From Runella sp. SP2 (GTDB lineage Bacteria; Bacteroidota; Bacteroidia; Cytophagales; Spirosomataceae): a stretch of DNA of 64,000 bases. Of the stretch, positions 1 to 10,100 are shown in pieces. Numbering within the stretch: the first letter of the stretch is position 1; every line of letters starts with the position of its first letter. The stretch is from the NCBI RefSeq assembly GCF_003711225.1, contig NZ_CP031030.1, forward strand, positions 3,534,001 to 3,598,000. The letters run 5' to 3'. The notes under the pieces are model-generated. The model saw only the letters and a list, made by a program, of their open reading frames with translations, had not been told where the DNA came from and ran no database searches. Made by a program: the position numbers and the translations under genes.

Positions 1-1359
1 TTCATTGCTGGTTGCCGTGGTAGGACTCGCACAAGCATCGTTGCTGGTCATCACCACTTTTATTTTATCACCATTTACCAAATTGTTGGGGGCAAACGAA
101 CTCCCCGTAGAGACATCAGCATCGTTTTTTTTCCATTGGTAACTGGGCGAACCTCCGCCATTGGTCGGTGTGGGTGTAAATGTAACTACTGTCCCCGAAC
201 AAATCGTTGTAGTAGAAGCACTTATCGAAACAGAAGGAGTTACACTACTTGTGATGGTTACAGTCACCAAGGTACGGTTGCTTTCACAGCCATTGATTGT
301 TTGTGAAGCATAATAATTGGTAGAAGATAAGGCGGTCGTAGTGGCCAATAAATTTCCGTTGGTAGCAGCATCATACCATTTTATCGATGTACCTGTTGCA
401 GCAAGGTTTGCGACGGTTGGGTTGCTCGCCGAGCAAAAAGACTGTGGTGTCGTCGCCGTTGGAGCAGGCGAAACGCAGGTAGTGTAGGAATAATTTGAGC
501 CCGAATTATCATTGTAGCGCAATGCCGAAAGAGTTTTATTTCCCTCAGAATCGGATGATAATTGACTTAACGTACGAGTTGAAGTAAAAGCATAGTACCA
601 AACTGTTGTATTATTGGGCTGTGCTGGAATAGTGGCTGAATAACTTGTCCCAGAACCAGTTGCCTCAACGATTGACGTACTCCCCGAGAAGTCATTTACC
701 CCTGTCTTATAACGAACAAAAACCTTTTCTTCGGGTGAAATTGCACTCGAAGTTGTGATTTGAACTGTCCCTGACCCATCATTAACAGGGGTAGTAGCTA
801 CTGAATTAATGGAAATGGGTGCAGCCGAGGTAAGTCCGACGTAAAATTTGGCGTTGGTGGCGGTATATCCTGCATCATTGAAAACAAAAGTATAATACCC
901 TGCTGTACTCATATTCAGCCCCATATCTTGTCCAGAATTATAAGCCGAAAAATTATTAATAGCATTTAATGCCCCTTGCCCCACACCCGAAAAAGTCCAT
1001 TTGTTTTGAAAACGATTCCCCGATGGGCCCGAAATAAAGAGGAAGCCCTCCCCTCCACCGCCCGTCATATTTAAGGGGGTGATATTTCCTCCCGTTGGCT
1101 GGACGTTGATTGTCGTGGCCCATTGCCCACGGCCGTCGGTAGGAGTGCCTGTTGAGGTCGAAACTCGACGGAACGACATGGTTCGATAATCAGAATTGTA
1201 GGGCGTAGTAGCGTATCCATTAAATTTCCCTACTACTTGCACTGGCTCGCCAGAAGAGATATTTTGAGCAAAAAGAACTTGCGAAATACCAATCAATGCG
1301 ATTACTGACAACAACAAAAACTTACGCCACTGCTGCTTAAAGCGTAGTAATATACTCAT
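1..1359 (-). CDS. Giant secreted Ig-like/FN3-like protein, 3' end outside window
   Basis: This reading frame is open from an ATG at 1359 to the window edge (453 codons, no stop), so only the N-terminal part is present. It starts with a basic stretch and hydrophobic segment ending in a plausible signal-peptidase site (VLFAQ, about residue 32). A first domain of about 120 residues is followed by an FN3-like segment, then an Ig-like segment of the CHU_C-associated type (WYDAATNG ... YYASQTINGCES), then a PKD-like module with the YQWKKND motif that also occurs in the giants at 4122 and 12029. The last visible residues (TATSNE) match the same point in those proteins. By analogy it should continue into Ig-like repeats and a T9SS tail, but this is inference. 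It is transcribed leftward like the rest of the adhesin array. Substrate and function are unknown; surface adhesion or a secreted matrix role is likely. Confidence 0.85.
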   Translation of the reverse strand, partial: MSILLRFKQQWRKFLLLSVIALIGISQVLFAQNISSGEPVQVVGKFNGYATTPYNSDYRTMSFRRVSTSTGTPTDGRGQWATTINVQPTGGNITPLNMTGGGGEGFLFISGPSGNRFQNKWTFSGVGQGALNAINNFSAYNSGQDMGLNMSTAGYYTFVFNDAGYTATNAKFYVGLTSAAPISINSVATTPVNDGSGTVQITTSSAISPEEKVFVRYKTGVNDFSGSTSIVEATGSGTSYSATIPAQPNNTTVWYYAFTSTRTLSQLSSDSEGNKTLSALRYNDNSGSNYSYTTCVSPAPTATTPQSFCSASNPTVANLAATGTSIKWYDAATNGNLLATTTALSSTNYYASQTINGCESNRTLVTVTITSSVTPSVSISASTTTICSGTVVTFTPTPTNGGGSPSYQWKKNDADVSTGSSFAPNNLVNGDKIKVVMTSNDACASPTTATSNE

Positions 1360-1599
1360 GATAGGATAGGTTTGAAGTGGTGATGAAAAGAAAAAAATTT
1401 GACACAAAATTCTATCTTAATTTTTTTTCAAAAAAATAGTATTTTTTCAATAATTTATCCTGTATTACCCTTTTACTAGAGCAATTTCAACACTTATTGT
1501 TAACACACTATTTATATACTAAAAACCCTAATAAGCTTACTAACAAACATACTATTAGAAACAAAAACCATTTCAACCTCCTAAGTAGTCATATCACAG

Positions 1600-1636
1600 A
1601 AAAACCCCCTCCGTATTAGTCGGAGAGGGCTTTTTG
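1600..1636. terminator. Rho-independent terminator-like hairpin
   Basis: A GC-rich stem (CCCTCCG / CGGAGAGGG with one bulge) is flanked by A-runs on the left and T-runs on the right, so it could act in both directions. It lies just past the stop of the decayed adhesin C-terminus at 1655. Apart from it, the AT-rich stretch 1360-1654 shows no gene. Confidence 0.6.
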
Positions 1637-1654
1637 TTATACTATGTCTCAAAA

Positions 1655-2205
1655 TTATAACTTCACCACTTTCAGCGTTGCTTGCTTTGTTTCGGTTACT
1701 ACCTTCAAGAAAAACATACCCGTCGGCAAGTCACTTACCCCAAACTCTTCTTGGTGGGTATTGGTTTCGGGTACAAATTGGCGATGGAGCACCTCACGAC
1801 CCACAGCATCCGTCAGCGAAGCTTGCACCTCTTGCCCCTTGCTATCTTGAATTTTTAAGCGCAAAACGTTTGTGACTGGATTGGGCAGAACTATGGCGAA
1901 AGACCCGTTAGCGGACTCAACAGTTGCCCCTTGCTTTTTGCCTCTTCGCTATCCGCTACCCTCGCGGCGCCTACGCCTACCCCATCACGCGACTGGATTC
2001 TAAACCAATATTCTTGATACGCCAACACGTTCCCCTGCGGTTTTCTTGTAGAAGGATAGATGCTTCCCCAGCCTTTTTGGTCCCAATATCGAACACCTAA
2101 CTTATACAAGCCTTTGGGTAAACCTGTGTTATATCCATTTAGCATAGATACATTCTACGAGCGGACAAGGCATCAAAAACCATAAAACAGTGACTTTCAA
2201 CTATA
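1655..2205 (-). pseudogene. Frameshifted C-terminal remnant of a giant T9SS protein
   Basis: The minus strand encodes the last part of the same C-terminal region found in the three intact giants, but broken. Frame one (2145-1891) carries GLPKGLYKLGVRYWD and YQEYWFRIQSRDGVGVGAAR, then leaves frame near the A/G-rich run at about 1928-1940. The continuation (VLPNPVTNVLRLKIQ ... LPTGMFFLKV) lies in another frame that ends at 1655. Upstream of 2145 a weak match (FYGF) continues to about 2205 but holds in-frame stops. No N-terminal part remains, so this is a leftover of a deleted paralogue. It could in principle serve as a donor for gene conversion into the intact copies. Confidence 0.85.
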
Positions 2206-2222
2206 TAAATCGCCAACTCACA

Positions 2223-3914
2223 CTACAAATCTGTATTCCCTTCTAGTATTGAAGGGAATTTTTTTCGAAGTCGATAACGCGTTTTTTTGACAGAATCAGC
2301 CGAGATGCCCAACATGGTTCCCTTTACTTTATCAGTAAGATTGAGCTTATCTAAGGCACACAGCCGAACTTCTGCCGCCGTTAAATCAGGATATTTTTTA
2401 TTTAAATCAAAAAAGAAATAGGGAAACACTTGTTCATAAAGCGCCTTAAAGCTTTGCCAGTCTTCTTCGGTAAGTAGTACACTTTGTTGCAGGTTTTCAA
2501 GGGTTTTCCCCACCTCAAAATTCATTTCTGGGCGTTGATTATTTCTTTCAAACTGCGTCGAAAATTTTTCAATGAGCTCATTTTTTTCCTTAATGTTGAC
2601 CAAATATTGCTCCAGTTGCTGATTGGCATGATCAAGCATTTCTTCTGCTCGCTGGCGTTTTTCCATTTGAAGGCGCTTTTCTTGTTTTTGACGCTCGTTA
2701 AGCCAATACACCACGCCCAAAAACACCACAATAAGCCCAAAAATAATCACGTTGCGAAGCATACGTTCATTGGTTACTTCTACTTGTAAAGTCCTCCGTT
2801 CATTGATGTATTTTTCGGCTTGCAAACTACTTTCCAACACCACCACTTTTTTATAATCCAGCTTCACCTTCAGCGTGTCTTTTAGGGCCAACAATGAATC
2901 TTTGAAGGTACTTGCCAAGCTAAAGTTTTTCATCTTGGCATGGTACAAAGCCAGCGTTTCAAATCGAATCAAATCATAGGTTGGGTACGTCCAGTACGGC
3001 ATAACTAACGCAGGCGGAGCAATGTATGCCTTGGCCTTATCCACCGAATCAAGCATAAGGAGGGCATTGGCAATGTATAATCGGCTGATGGCCGCATTTT
3101 CTGGTATGGCTTTTTCATTTACTTTGGCTTCTTCGTACAGGTAGGGAAGCGCCTCTTTGTACTTACCCATCAGCCTCAGTAAATTACCCAAATTCCCCCG
3201 AATCAGTACTTCGTAATTGACGTTTTTTTTCGCTTTTGCCGCTACAACGCCCTCTCTAAATGCCTTTTCAGCTTTCTCGTATTGCTTCATTTTGAGGTAA
3301 CAGAGCCCCAAGTTATTATAAATACCCATGGGCGAAAACACCGCACTGGGAGGTTCTTTGAGCGCAATCTGGCAGTGCAAAGCCGCCATTTTATAGTCTT
3401 CAAAGAAGTAGTAAATGGCAAAAAAACCAATATAATAGTAAATGCTGTGCGGAAATTTACCAAAATACGTCTCTTCGAGCAGCTTTCGAGCTTTAAACAA
3501 CAGCGGAAGCCCCGTGCTATAATCTTTGTTGTTAAACGCCACCCATCCGCGCCAAAAGAACGAATAAGCTTTCAAATCATCGTAAGGCGTAGTTTGGGTA
3601 ATTTTTTCTAGTTTCTTGGTATAGCTATTTTTTTCTTCCTTCGTTGGGGCGATTTCTTCACTTAAACGCAATTTAAGAAAATCAAGATAAGCCAACGACC
3701 GTTCGTCTCGTTCTTCTTTTGCCACTTTTTGAATACTATCCAATTCTGACTTATAGCGGCTTACCTGAGTATCAGCGCCAAATTGAAACGAAAAGTCAAT
3801 CAAATAGTGTACACGCTTCTCGCTTGCAGAAAAAACTTCTTGGCCATGCAATTTCATCGCACCTCCTCCAGCAATCCAATAAACTGCAATTACAAGCAAG
3901 ATTCTATATAACAT
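2223..3914 (-). CDS. Membrane TPR protein with C-terminal LuxR-type HTH
   Basis: The protein has 563 residues. An N-terminal hydrophobic signal region (1-24) precedes a helical TPR-rich part (about 50-350, with a typical unit NLGLCYLKMKQYEKAEKAF near 201-219). A single membrane helix lies at about 388-405, then a charged coiled coil (406-455) and a C-terminal helix-turn-helix (about 511-553, LTAAEVRLCALDKLNL ... GISADSVKKTRYRLRKKF). This layout, with TPRs outside the cytoplasm and an HTH inside, is common in Bacteroidota one-component regulators. The ligand and target promoters are not visible. It sits alone, leftward, between the adhesin remnant and the first intact giant, so control of the array is possible but unproven. 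The ATG at 3914 gives the signal segment and is preferred. Confidence 0.85.
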   Translation of the reverse strand: MLYRILLVIAVYWIAGGGAMKLHGQEVFSASEKRVHYLIDFSFQFGADTQVSRYKSELDSIQKVAKEERDERSLAYLDFLKLRLSEEIAPTKEEKNSYTKKLEKITQTTPYDDLKAYSFFWRGWVAFNNKDYSTGLPLLFKARKLLEETYFGKFPHSIYYYIGFFAIYYFFEDYKMAALHCQIALKEPPSAVFSPMGIYNNLGLCYLKMKQYEKAEKAFREGVVAAKAKKNVNYEVLIRGNLGNLLRLMGKYKEALPYLYEEAKVNEKAIPENAAISRLYIANALLMLDSVDKAKAYIAPPALVMPYWTYPTYDLIRFETLALYHAKMKNFSLASTFKDSLLALKDTLKVKLDYKKVVVLESSLQAEKYINERRTLQVEVTNERMLRNVIIFGLIVVFLGVVYWLNERQKQEKRLQMEKRQRAEEMLDHANQQLEQYLVNIKEKNELIEKFSTQFERNNQRPEMNFEVGKTLENLQQSVLLTEEDWQSFKALYEQVFPYFFFDLNKKYPDLTAAEVRLCALDKLNLTDKVKGTMLGISADSVKKTRYRLRKKFPSILEGNTDL

Positions 3915-3936
3915 ACTATTTTGGGTTATGGAATTC

Positions 3937-3944
3937 CAAAAATA
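3937..3944 (-). promoter_or_regulatory. Candidate -7 element (TATTTTTG)
   Basis: The minus strand has TATTTTTG, matching the Bacteroidota -7 consensus TAnnTTTG, 22 bases before the ATG of the TPR/HTH gene. I see no good TTTG -33 box at the expected distance, so this is only a candidate. Confidence 0.35.
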
Positions 3945-4050
3945 GCATACATACGATAAGTGAACACTAATTATCCATAAAAATCTAGTCCATTTTTTGA
4001 ATCATCCTAAAAAAACACTTTTAGGACTATTTTTCTCTTCTAAAATGCAA

Positions 4051-4094
4051 AAACGGGGATAAAAGCGAACCTTTGTTCTCTCTTACCCCCGTTT
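4051..4094 (-). terminator. Terminator of the 2566-residue giant gene
   Basis: The inverted repeat AAACGGGG(A)TAA / TTA(C)CCCCGTTT with a loop of about 20 bases lies just downstream of the stop at 4122 in the direction of transcription. A-rich plus-strand sequence (a U-run on the transcript) follows the stem. Confidence 0.65.
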
Positions 4095-4121
4095 CTATTT
4101 TGGGCTAAAATTAGCGTTGGT

Positions 4122-7100
4122 CTAGTGCACTTTTACTACTTTCAACGTCGCTTGTTTGTCAGGCGTTAGTATCTGCAAGAAATACATACCCGTCGGCAAT
4201 TCACTTACCCCAAACTCTTCTTGATGCGTGTTCGTTTCGGGCACAAATTGACGACGCAACACCTCACGGCCTGTAGCATCAGTCAACGAAGTTTGCACTA
4301 CTTGACCTTTACTTTCTTGCACTCTCAAGCGAAGCACTTTGGTGACGGGGTTGGGTAGAACTGTGGCAAACTCTAAAGCAGAATGCTGCCCACCCTCAAC
4401 AGTAAACGGTAAACCCGAAACTCTCGCAGCGCCCACACCAATGCCATCTTTCGACTGGATTCTGAACCAGTATTCTTGATAAGCCAACACGTTGCCTTGC
4501 GGTTTACGCGTCGAGGGGTAAATACTGCCCCAGCCTTTCATATCCCAATAGCGAATGCCTAATTTATACAAGCCCTTGGGAAAGCCTTCGTCATAGACGT
4601 TGCCACCTGCCCCGTTCGATTCATAAAAACCATAAAGCGGATGATTCTGAGCGTATAACTCCGTATATCCTGAACGGTTGGCAAACATAAAATACGGAGC
4701 ACTGTTTTCGTGGGTATTGTAAGAACGTACCACGCCTGTTTCGGGAACGGCTAACAAATCATACGTCAATGAGCCACTCTCGCCCAACGAACACGCATCC
4801 ACGTGAATTGTCCAGTAACGGGGAGCAGTCTTGTTCAAGTTCTCTGAAAAATACAAGGTCGGATTCTCTTGCGTACTTTGATCTAAACTTGGACCACCAT
4901 CTGGCGTCACAAATTGATTGGCCCAAGCGCTACGACTATTCGTCTTTATACCCGACTTTGACTCTCCAATGTTGATAATCGTCAACTCAAACGCCTTCCA
5001 CATTACTTCCTTTGTTGCGCTTACACTACTCTGACAACCATTCGCATACACACATCGTACCGAATAGCTCTGCTTGGTCACATTCGCAAAAGATACCACA
5101 AAGCTAGGCTCTGTCACACCTGTGTTCCACAAGGCACTCGACCCTGCTGGGCAGCTTGTGGATACTGTTACATCCACACCCGTACATACTACGTCGGCGC
5201 TTACCACTACCACTGGCACTTCACTCACCGAAGCCACCGTGTAAGTCACCACATTACTCTTTGCACTCATGCAACCACCAGTAGCCTGACAACGAACATA
5301 ATAGGATGTCGTTTCACTCGGTGTTTGGCTTGGTAAACCTGCTAATGCTTCGTTTGTTGCGGCATTGTACCAAATTGTACTCATCGACCCGCAATTTGAG
5401 GTACCAATAAAACTTGTTGCCAAACCACAACCACTCGTCACATTTAAACTCGCCAATGGCACCATCGACATATTCGTTAAGCGAATACGCATCACCCCAG
5501 ATTCCGTCTCCACGCACGAAGCTGTTCCGTCCGATTTGCGACAACGTACGCGGTAATTGTGGTACTGGCCATCCACCAACTGCGTTGGAGTCACACTGCC
5601 GTAATCACCACCATCCACCGAATAAAGCAATACCTCTCCCACACCGCAGGTCGCATTGAACGTTAGCACGTTGCCCTCGATATTACATATATCTTTCGTC
5701 TCACCTGCATTCACACTCACTCCATCCGCTACCAACAACACATTTTGGGGTGTTGATGCGCGGTAATTAATCGTCAATTCAATCGGACTCGTGTACGTGC
5801 TTGGACAACTTGCATCGCACGCCGCTTGGTAGCGGTGGGGTTGGTTATTGGATGGCTGGGCAACTGGGGCTGTCGTTGACCAGTCGCTCCATGTACCACT
5901 ACCTACTTGCACTCGCCAGACGGGATTTCCCACCACGCACAAACCCGAAACCGTAAACTGTAAACCGTTAACGGGATTTGCATCCGTATCGCAGAACGTC
6001 TGGCTGTTGCCTTCATTCAAGGTTTGTTGGAGCGTTGACAAAGTAATCACTGGTTTGGTCTGAACCTGCACCACCGCGCTGCCACTCTGAGATTGTGAGC
6101 AGTTCACATCGCTCACACTTACCAACGTATAATTATATACGCCTTCTGCGCTACTCGATTGACTCACCGTCGCAGTCGAACTACCGCCTGTCGTCGTCAC
6201 GGTCTGTACTGTTCCTCCGTTCAACTGATAGCTGAACGTGTAGGGGGCTGTTCCGTTGCTCCCTGTAAACGTTAGTGTTGACCCTGCCCCACCTTTACAA
6301 GCGGTAGTCGTGCCACTTATCGTCGCCAAGGGCAACGGGTAAGACGCCACTTGTGCAGTGCCCGTCATACCTAAGGTACAGTTCGTCGTTGCGTTCGTTG
6401 CTATCACCCTGTACGTGCCAGCTACCATTTGTAAACCAAATGACAAGGCTGAACCTGTACCTGACAATGAACTACCTACCACAGTGCTTCCCTGCATGAG
6501 TTGGTAATTAATGCCTGTCGAGGAACTACTTAAACCAACCAATACCCCTGTTCCGCCTTGACAGTAGCTACCTCCTCCTGTCACTGTAAAGGCAGTAGGT
6601 AATACGTCGATACTTACCGTCACCGAACCTGTCATGCTCGACACACAACTGCCCATCGCCGTGGTAGCTTCTACAGTGTAAGTGCCTGCTCCCGTCTGAT
6701 TGCCAAACGAAAAAGCACTGCCCGTACCTACCATCACACTACCTACGTTGCTACCATCTTTTTTCAATTGGTAATTTACCCCCGTTTGGGAATTGGATAA
6801 ACCCACCGCTACTCCTACACCATCTGCGCAATAAGAGCCGCCACCTGTCACGTTGTACGCCGTCGGTAAACTAATCACTGTTACCACTGCATTACCACTC
6901 ATCGTGGCCGCACAACCGCCCGTGGCCGTCGTGGCTTCTACTGTGTAGGTGCCCGCTCCCGTTTGATTCCCAAACGGTAACGCACTACCCGTGCCCGCTA
7001 CCGTACTGCCGACGTTACTGCCATCTTTCTTCAATTGATAATTAACTCCCGTTTGCGAATTTGATAAACCAACCGCTACACCTGTGCCACTAGAACAATA

Positions 7101-10100
7101 GCTGCCTCCTCCTGTGACTGCAAATGTTGTTGGTAAAGCTATGACACTTACAACTGCATTGCCTCCCATGGTCGAAGTACAACCTCCTGTTGCTGTGGTT
7201 GCTACTACAGTATAAGTACCTGCTTCTGTTTGGTTACCAAAAGAAATAACATTACCCGTTCCTGCTACCGAACTTCCCACATTATTACCACCTTTCTTCA
7301 ATTGGTAATTCACCCCCGTTTGGGAACTCGCTAAACCAACTTCAGAACCTGCACTGCCTGCACAATATGGACCGCCGCCTGTGACGTTAAACGAACTTGG
7401 TAAACTAATCACCGTTACCACTGCATTACCACTCATCGTGGCCGCACAACCGCCTGCCGTAGTCGTGGCTTCTACTGTGTAGGTGCCCGCTCCCGTTTGA
7501 TTCCCAAACGGTAACGCACTACCCGTGCCCGCTACCAAACTGCCGACATTGCTGCCGTCTTTCTTCAATTGATAATTAACGCCCGTTTCTGAATTTGATA
7601 ACCCAACCGCTGCACCTGTGCCACCTGCACAATATGAGCCTCCGCCTGTCACGTTGTACGCCGTCGGTAAACTAATCACCGTTACCGTCACACTCCCCGT
7701 CATGGTCGCCGTGCAACCACCTGTCGTAGTCATGGCTTCTACTGTGTAGGTGCCTGCTCCCGTTTGATTCCCAAACGGTAACGCACTACCCGTGCCTGCT
7801 ACCGCACTGCCGACGTTGCTGCCGTCTTTCTTCAATTGATAATTAACGCCCGTTTCTGAATTTGATAACCCAACCGCTGCACCTGTGCCACCTGCACAAT
7901 ATGAGCCTCCGCCTGTCACGTTGTACGCCATCGGTAAGCTAATCACCGTTACCGTCACACTGCCCGTCATGGTCGCCGCACAACCGCCTGCCGTAGTCGT
8001 GGCTTCTACTGTGTAGGTGCCCGCTCCCGTTTGATTCCCAAACGGTAACGCACTACCCGTGCCTGCTACCACACTGCCGACATTGTTACCGTCTTTCTTC
8101 AATTGATAATTAACGCCCGTTTGCGAATTTGATAAACCAACCGCTACACCTGTGCCGCCTGCACAATATGAGCCTCCGCCTGTCACGTTGTACGCCGTCG
8201 GGGTTACACATGGACAAGCTGCAACCGCTAATGAAAAGGTAGCATCTGGACAGTTCCCGTCTTCATTGGCGCCCCAACCTGTCGTGGGGGGAAGTGCCGA
8301 GGTCGAAACCGACTCAAATTCAATCGCACTTGGAGTATTACTTGCTGAACCTGTCACCAAATACCAACTTGAATTCCCTTGAAATACCGTATGAGTCCCA
8401 TCTGAATAGGTCGGGCGACGGTTAAAATCACTCCCTTTCGTATAGTTACCGTTAAACCCTGCACAATCCGTCGTGATACATATCGCCGATGGATAGATAA
8501 CCGTCATCGTCGTACCACTGCTAGTTACCGTTGTAGGAGAGGCACAAGCCGCATTTGAGCTCATTTGTACCGTAATCACGTCTCCGTTCAACAGATTCGC
8601 ATCCACGTAGGTACTACTATTGCTCCCCACATTTACATTATTCTTCTTCCATTGGTAAATTGGAGTCGTTCCACCGTTGACAGGCGTAGCCGTAAACGTA
8701 ACACTTGTCCCTACATCTATGCTATTATCTGCATCACTTGACCCAATGCTCACCGAGGGGGGCACCGTTGCATTCTCGGTAACCACTGCACTCCCCGTCA
8801 TCGTAGCCGTACAGCTCCCACTTGTCCTAGTCGCTTCAACAGTATATGTACCAGCTGTTTGAGTACCAAAGGTAATGGCCGAACCTGTAGTTCCATTGAC
8901 TGCGGAGCCGACATTAACATTGCTCGCATTTTTCAATTGATACGTCACCCCCGTTTCTGAATTCGACAATCCAACCGCTACCCCAGCACCGCCTGCACAA
9001 TATGAGCCTGTACCCGTGACATTATAAGCCGTTGGAGTCGTACACGCCACTACGGGACCAACAACAACGTCGGTCGAGCCACCGCAACCCGCTACTTTTA
9101 TCCACGCTGTTTGCGAAGAATAGGGAGGTACATTTGCTGATGACGTAACGTAGGCAATTGCTTGTCCAGACGCATTTACATCCACAATCCAATCTCCATT
9201 TGAAAAGTAAACATCTAGGAAAACATTGGAGTACACATCCCCGCTCACGGTTGCGCTAGTATAATTACTTTTTCGGTACCAAACTTTGCCATTCATCAGT
9301 GTCTCCTGAAGCGTTAAAACAGCAGGCTGTGACAAACACCCTCCAGATACTTGAATTTCGTTGGGAGCATTGTCGTTATCGGTAATACTTATATTTTGGG
9401 TAGTGGTGCTACCCAACGTAATACCCGAAGAAGGGCTGCTGAGGGTCAATGTGGCCGTTTCGATACCTTCTACCAAGGCATCATCTACTACTTTGAAGGT
9501 GGCTATACCCGTTGTACCACCATCGGGGATGGTAATGGTGACGTTATTGGTCGTAGTATTGTTGAGGGTATAATCACCAGTGGTGATATTAGTGCCCGAT
9601 ACAGCAAGGTTTACAGTTTGAGCCCCCGACACTGCGGCAGAGGCCGTAGCCGTGACGGTGATGGAGGTCGCCGCTGCTTCCGTACCTGTGTTGGTACTTA
9701 CGGAGAGGTTGACGGTTGGGGTAGAATTGGCATTGAAAACTTCAACAGTAACTTTTACATCATTGAAACCAACAATGCGCACTTTATTGCTCTCTGCAAA
9801 AGCCCCACGTAGGCGACTTGTTGTTCCCGCATCATAGGCCGTCCACGATGTACCGCCACTATTGGAAACCAAAACGTAGGCATTAAACGGAGTGGCTTGC
9901 TGATTTACTGCCGCCACAAAATTTCCATTAGTATAAGCAAGTGCTCCCAAGCCCACATTTCCTAATGCAACTCCTCCTGTGCTGGTTGTCGGGACGGTCA
10001 CATTAGAAGTAAAGAGGGAACTACTGGTAATATCAGTTGTGGTAGTAGAAAAGAAAACGCGGTTGGCAGCTGTTGCACTATGGATACGTCCAATAAGTAA

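Noticed and set aside
6340-9050. Regular repeats reminiscent of an array
   Set aside because: Units are 258 bp and coding, with no spacers; not CRISPR.
9351-9812. 153-codon plus-strand frame
   Set aside because: Antisense to the Calx-beta region of the giant gene, low complexity, no start context.
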